Translations under genes and position numbers: made by a program | Notes under the pieces: generated by a model | The model's input: the letters and a program-made list of their open reading frames with translations, nothing else | Told to the model about the DNA's origin: nothing | The model's database searches: none | Assembly: GCA_027574665.1 (NCBI GenBank) | Contig: CM050664.1 | Span: 18,006,774-18,070,773 of the forward strand | Direction: 5' to 3' | DNA: 64,000 nt | Origin: Rhynochetos jubatus | Lineage: Eukaryota > Chordata > Aves > Eurypygiformes > Rhynochetidae | In this document: in pieces, positions 63,458 to 64,000 of the stretch | Position numbering within the stretch: the first letter of the stretch is position 1 | How the letters are laid out: each line of letters opens with the position of its first letter

Positions 63458-64000
63458 TGTGGTGGTTTACCCCCAGCTGGCAGCTCTGCACCACACAGCT
63501 GCTTGCTCTCTCCCGCCTCAAGTGGGATGGGGGAGAGAATTGGAAGAGTAGAAGTTAGAAAACTCAGGGGTTGACATAGACAGTCCAATAGGTAAAGCAA
63601 AAGCCGCACACACCAGTAAAGCAAACCAAGGAATTCATTCCCCACTCCCCATGGGCAGGCAGGTGTTCAGCCATCCCCAGGACAGCCGGGCTCCATCACA
63701 CATAACAGTGACTTGGGAAGACAAACATCATCACTCCCCTTCTTTCCTCTTCCTCCAGCTTTATACGCTGAGCATGATGCCGTAACGGTATGGACTATCC
63801 CTTTGGTCAGCTGTGTTCAGCTGTCCCAGCTGTGTCCCCTCCCAACCTCTTGTACCCCCTCAGCCTCCTCACTGGTGTGGTGGGGAGCAGAAAAGGCCTC
63901 GAGTCTGTGTCAGCACTGCTCAGCAACAGCGAAAACATCCCTGTGTTATCAACACTGTTTGCAGCACAAATCCAGAACACAGCCCCCTACCAGCTACTGT
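63458..64000 (-). mobile_element. Related avian ERV LTR, minus orientation, cut by window end
   Basis: This is the reverse complement of the same LTR family as the copy at 49.3 kb. It starts on the plus strand with TGTGGTGGTTTACCCCCAGC and shares long blocks such as CCCATGGGCAGGCAGGTGTT and AACAGCGAAAACATCCCTGT. The TATA motif is at 63770-63775. The LTR's 5' end lies past 64000, so I cannot tell whether it is solo or attached to an internal region. The two copies are clearly diverged from each other and inverted, so they are separate insertions and not the two ends of one provirus. Confidence 0.88.

Noticed and set aside
29889-64000. NPTX2 or another coding gene in the right half
   Set aside because: No signal peptide exon, pentraxin-domain exon or any other recognisable exon was found on either strand.
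1-64000. tRNA, rRNA, CRISPR array or bacterial-type operon
   Set aside because: No matching conserved boxes, spaced repeats or tandem gene runs. The content is that of a vertebrate nuclear genome.

Overview
This window is vertebrate nuclear DNA, almost certainly from a bird. It contains spliced exons with canonical GT/AG borders and introns of up to 15.5 kb. It has a CpG-island promoter, two 3'-end fragments of the CR1 LINE family in their avian form, and two copies of an avian endogenous-retrovirus LTR. No bacterial-style operon, tRNA, rRNA or CRISPR array is visible. The species cannot be determined from the sequence alone.

Left half (1-29.4 kb, minus strand). This is the 5' portion of BAIAP2L1 (IRTKS, insulin receptor tyrosine kinase substrate), an I-BAR/IMD-domain protein that links curved plasma membrane to actin assembly. 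Seven coding exons are readable, running right to left from the start codon at 29370 to the window edge. They are exon 1 (29320-29370), exon 2 (20121-20196), exon 3 (17592-17678), exon 4 (1999-2060), exon 5 (1830-1901), exon 6 (1382-1519) and exon 7 (1-102, cut by the window). They sum to 588 nt, or 196 codons in one unbroken frame, which is most of the IMD domain. The SH3 domain and C-terminal tail lie outside the window to the left. The introns hold no recognisable nested gene. They contain a few small palindromes, hairpins and short tandem repeats.

Promoter (about 28.9-29.8 kb). A GC-rich, CpG-rich island surrounds exon 1. It carries a GC box and no obvious TATA box at the start. Just beyond it is a doubled TAATTA-type homeodomain site.

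Right half (29.9-64 kb). No convincing gene is visible. In human, the neighbour on the 5' side of BAIAP2L1 is NPTX2, and no NPTX2 exon is recognisable here, so this is probably the intergenic interval between the two. It is AT-rich and repeat-poor. It carries two CTCF-like motifs in divergent orientation (33.42 and 35.08 kb), one CR1 fragment at 39.1 kb, a complete solo LTR at 49.3-49.9 kb, and a second CR1 fragment followed by a related LTR in the opposite orientation at 63.2-64.0 kb. A few short tandem repeats, two G-quadruplex-type tracts and one 173-codon AT-rich open frame of unclear meaning complete it. I found no clearly undescribed biological system. The most useful leads are the possible boundary element and other candidate regulatory sites upstream of BAIAP2L1.
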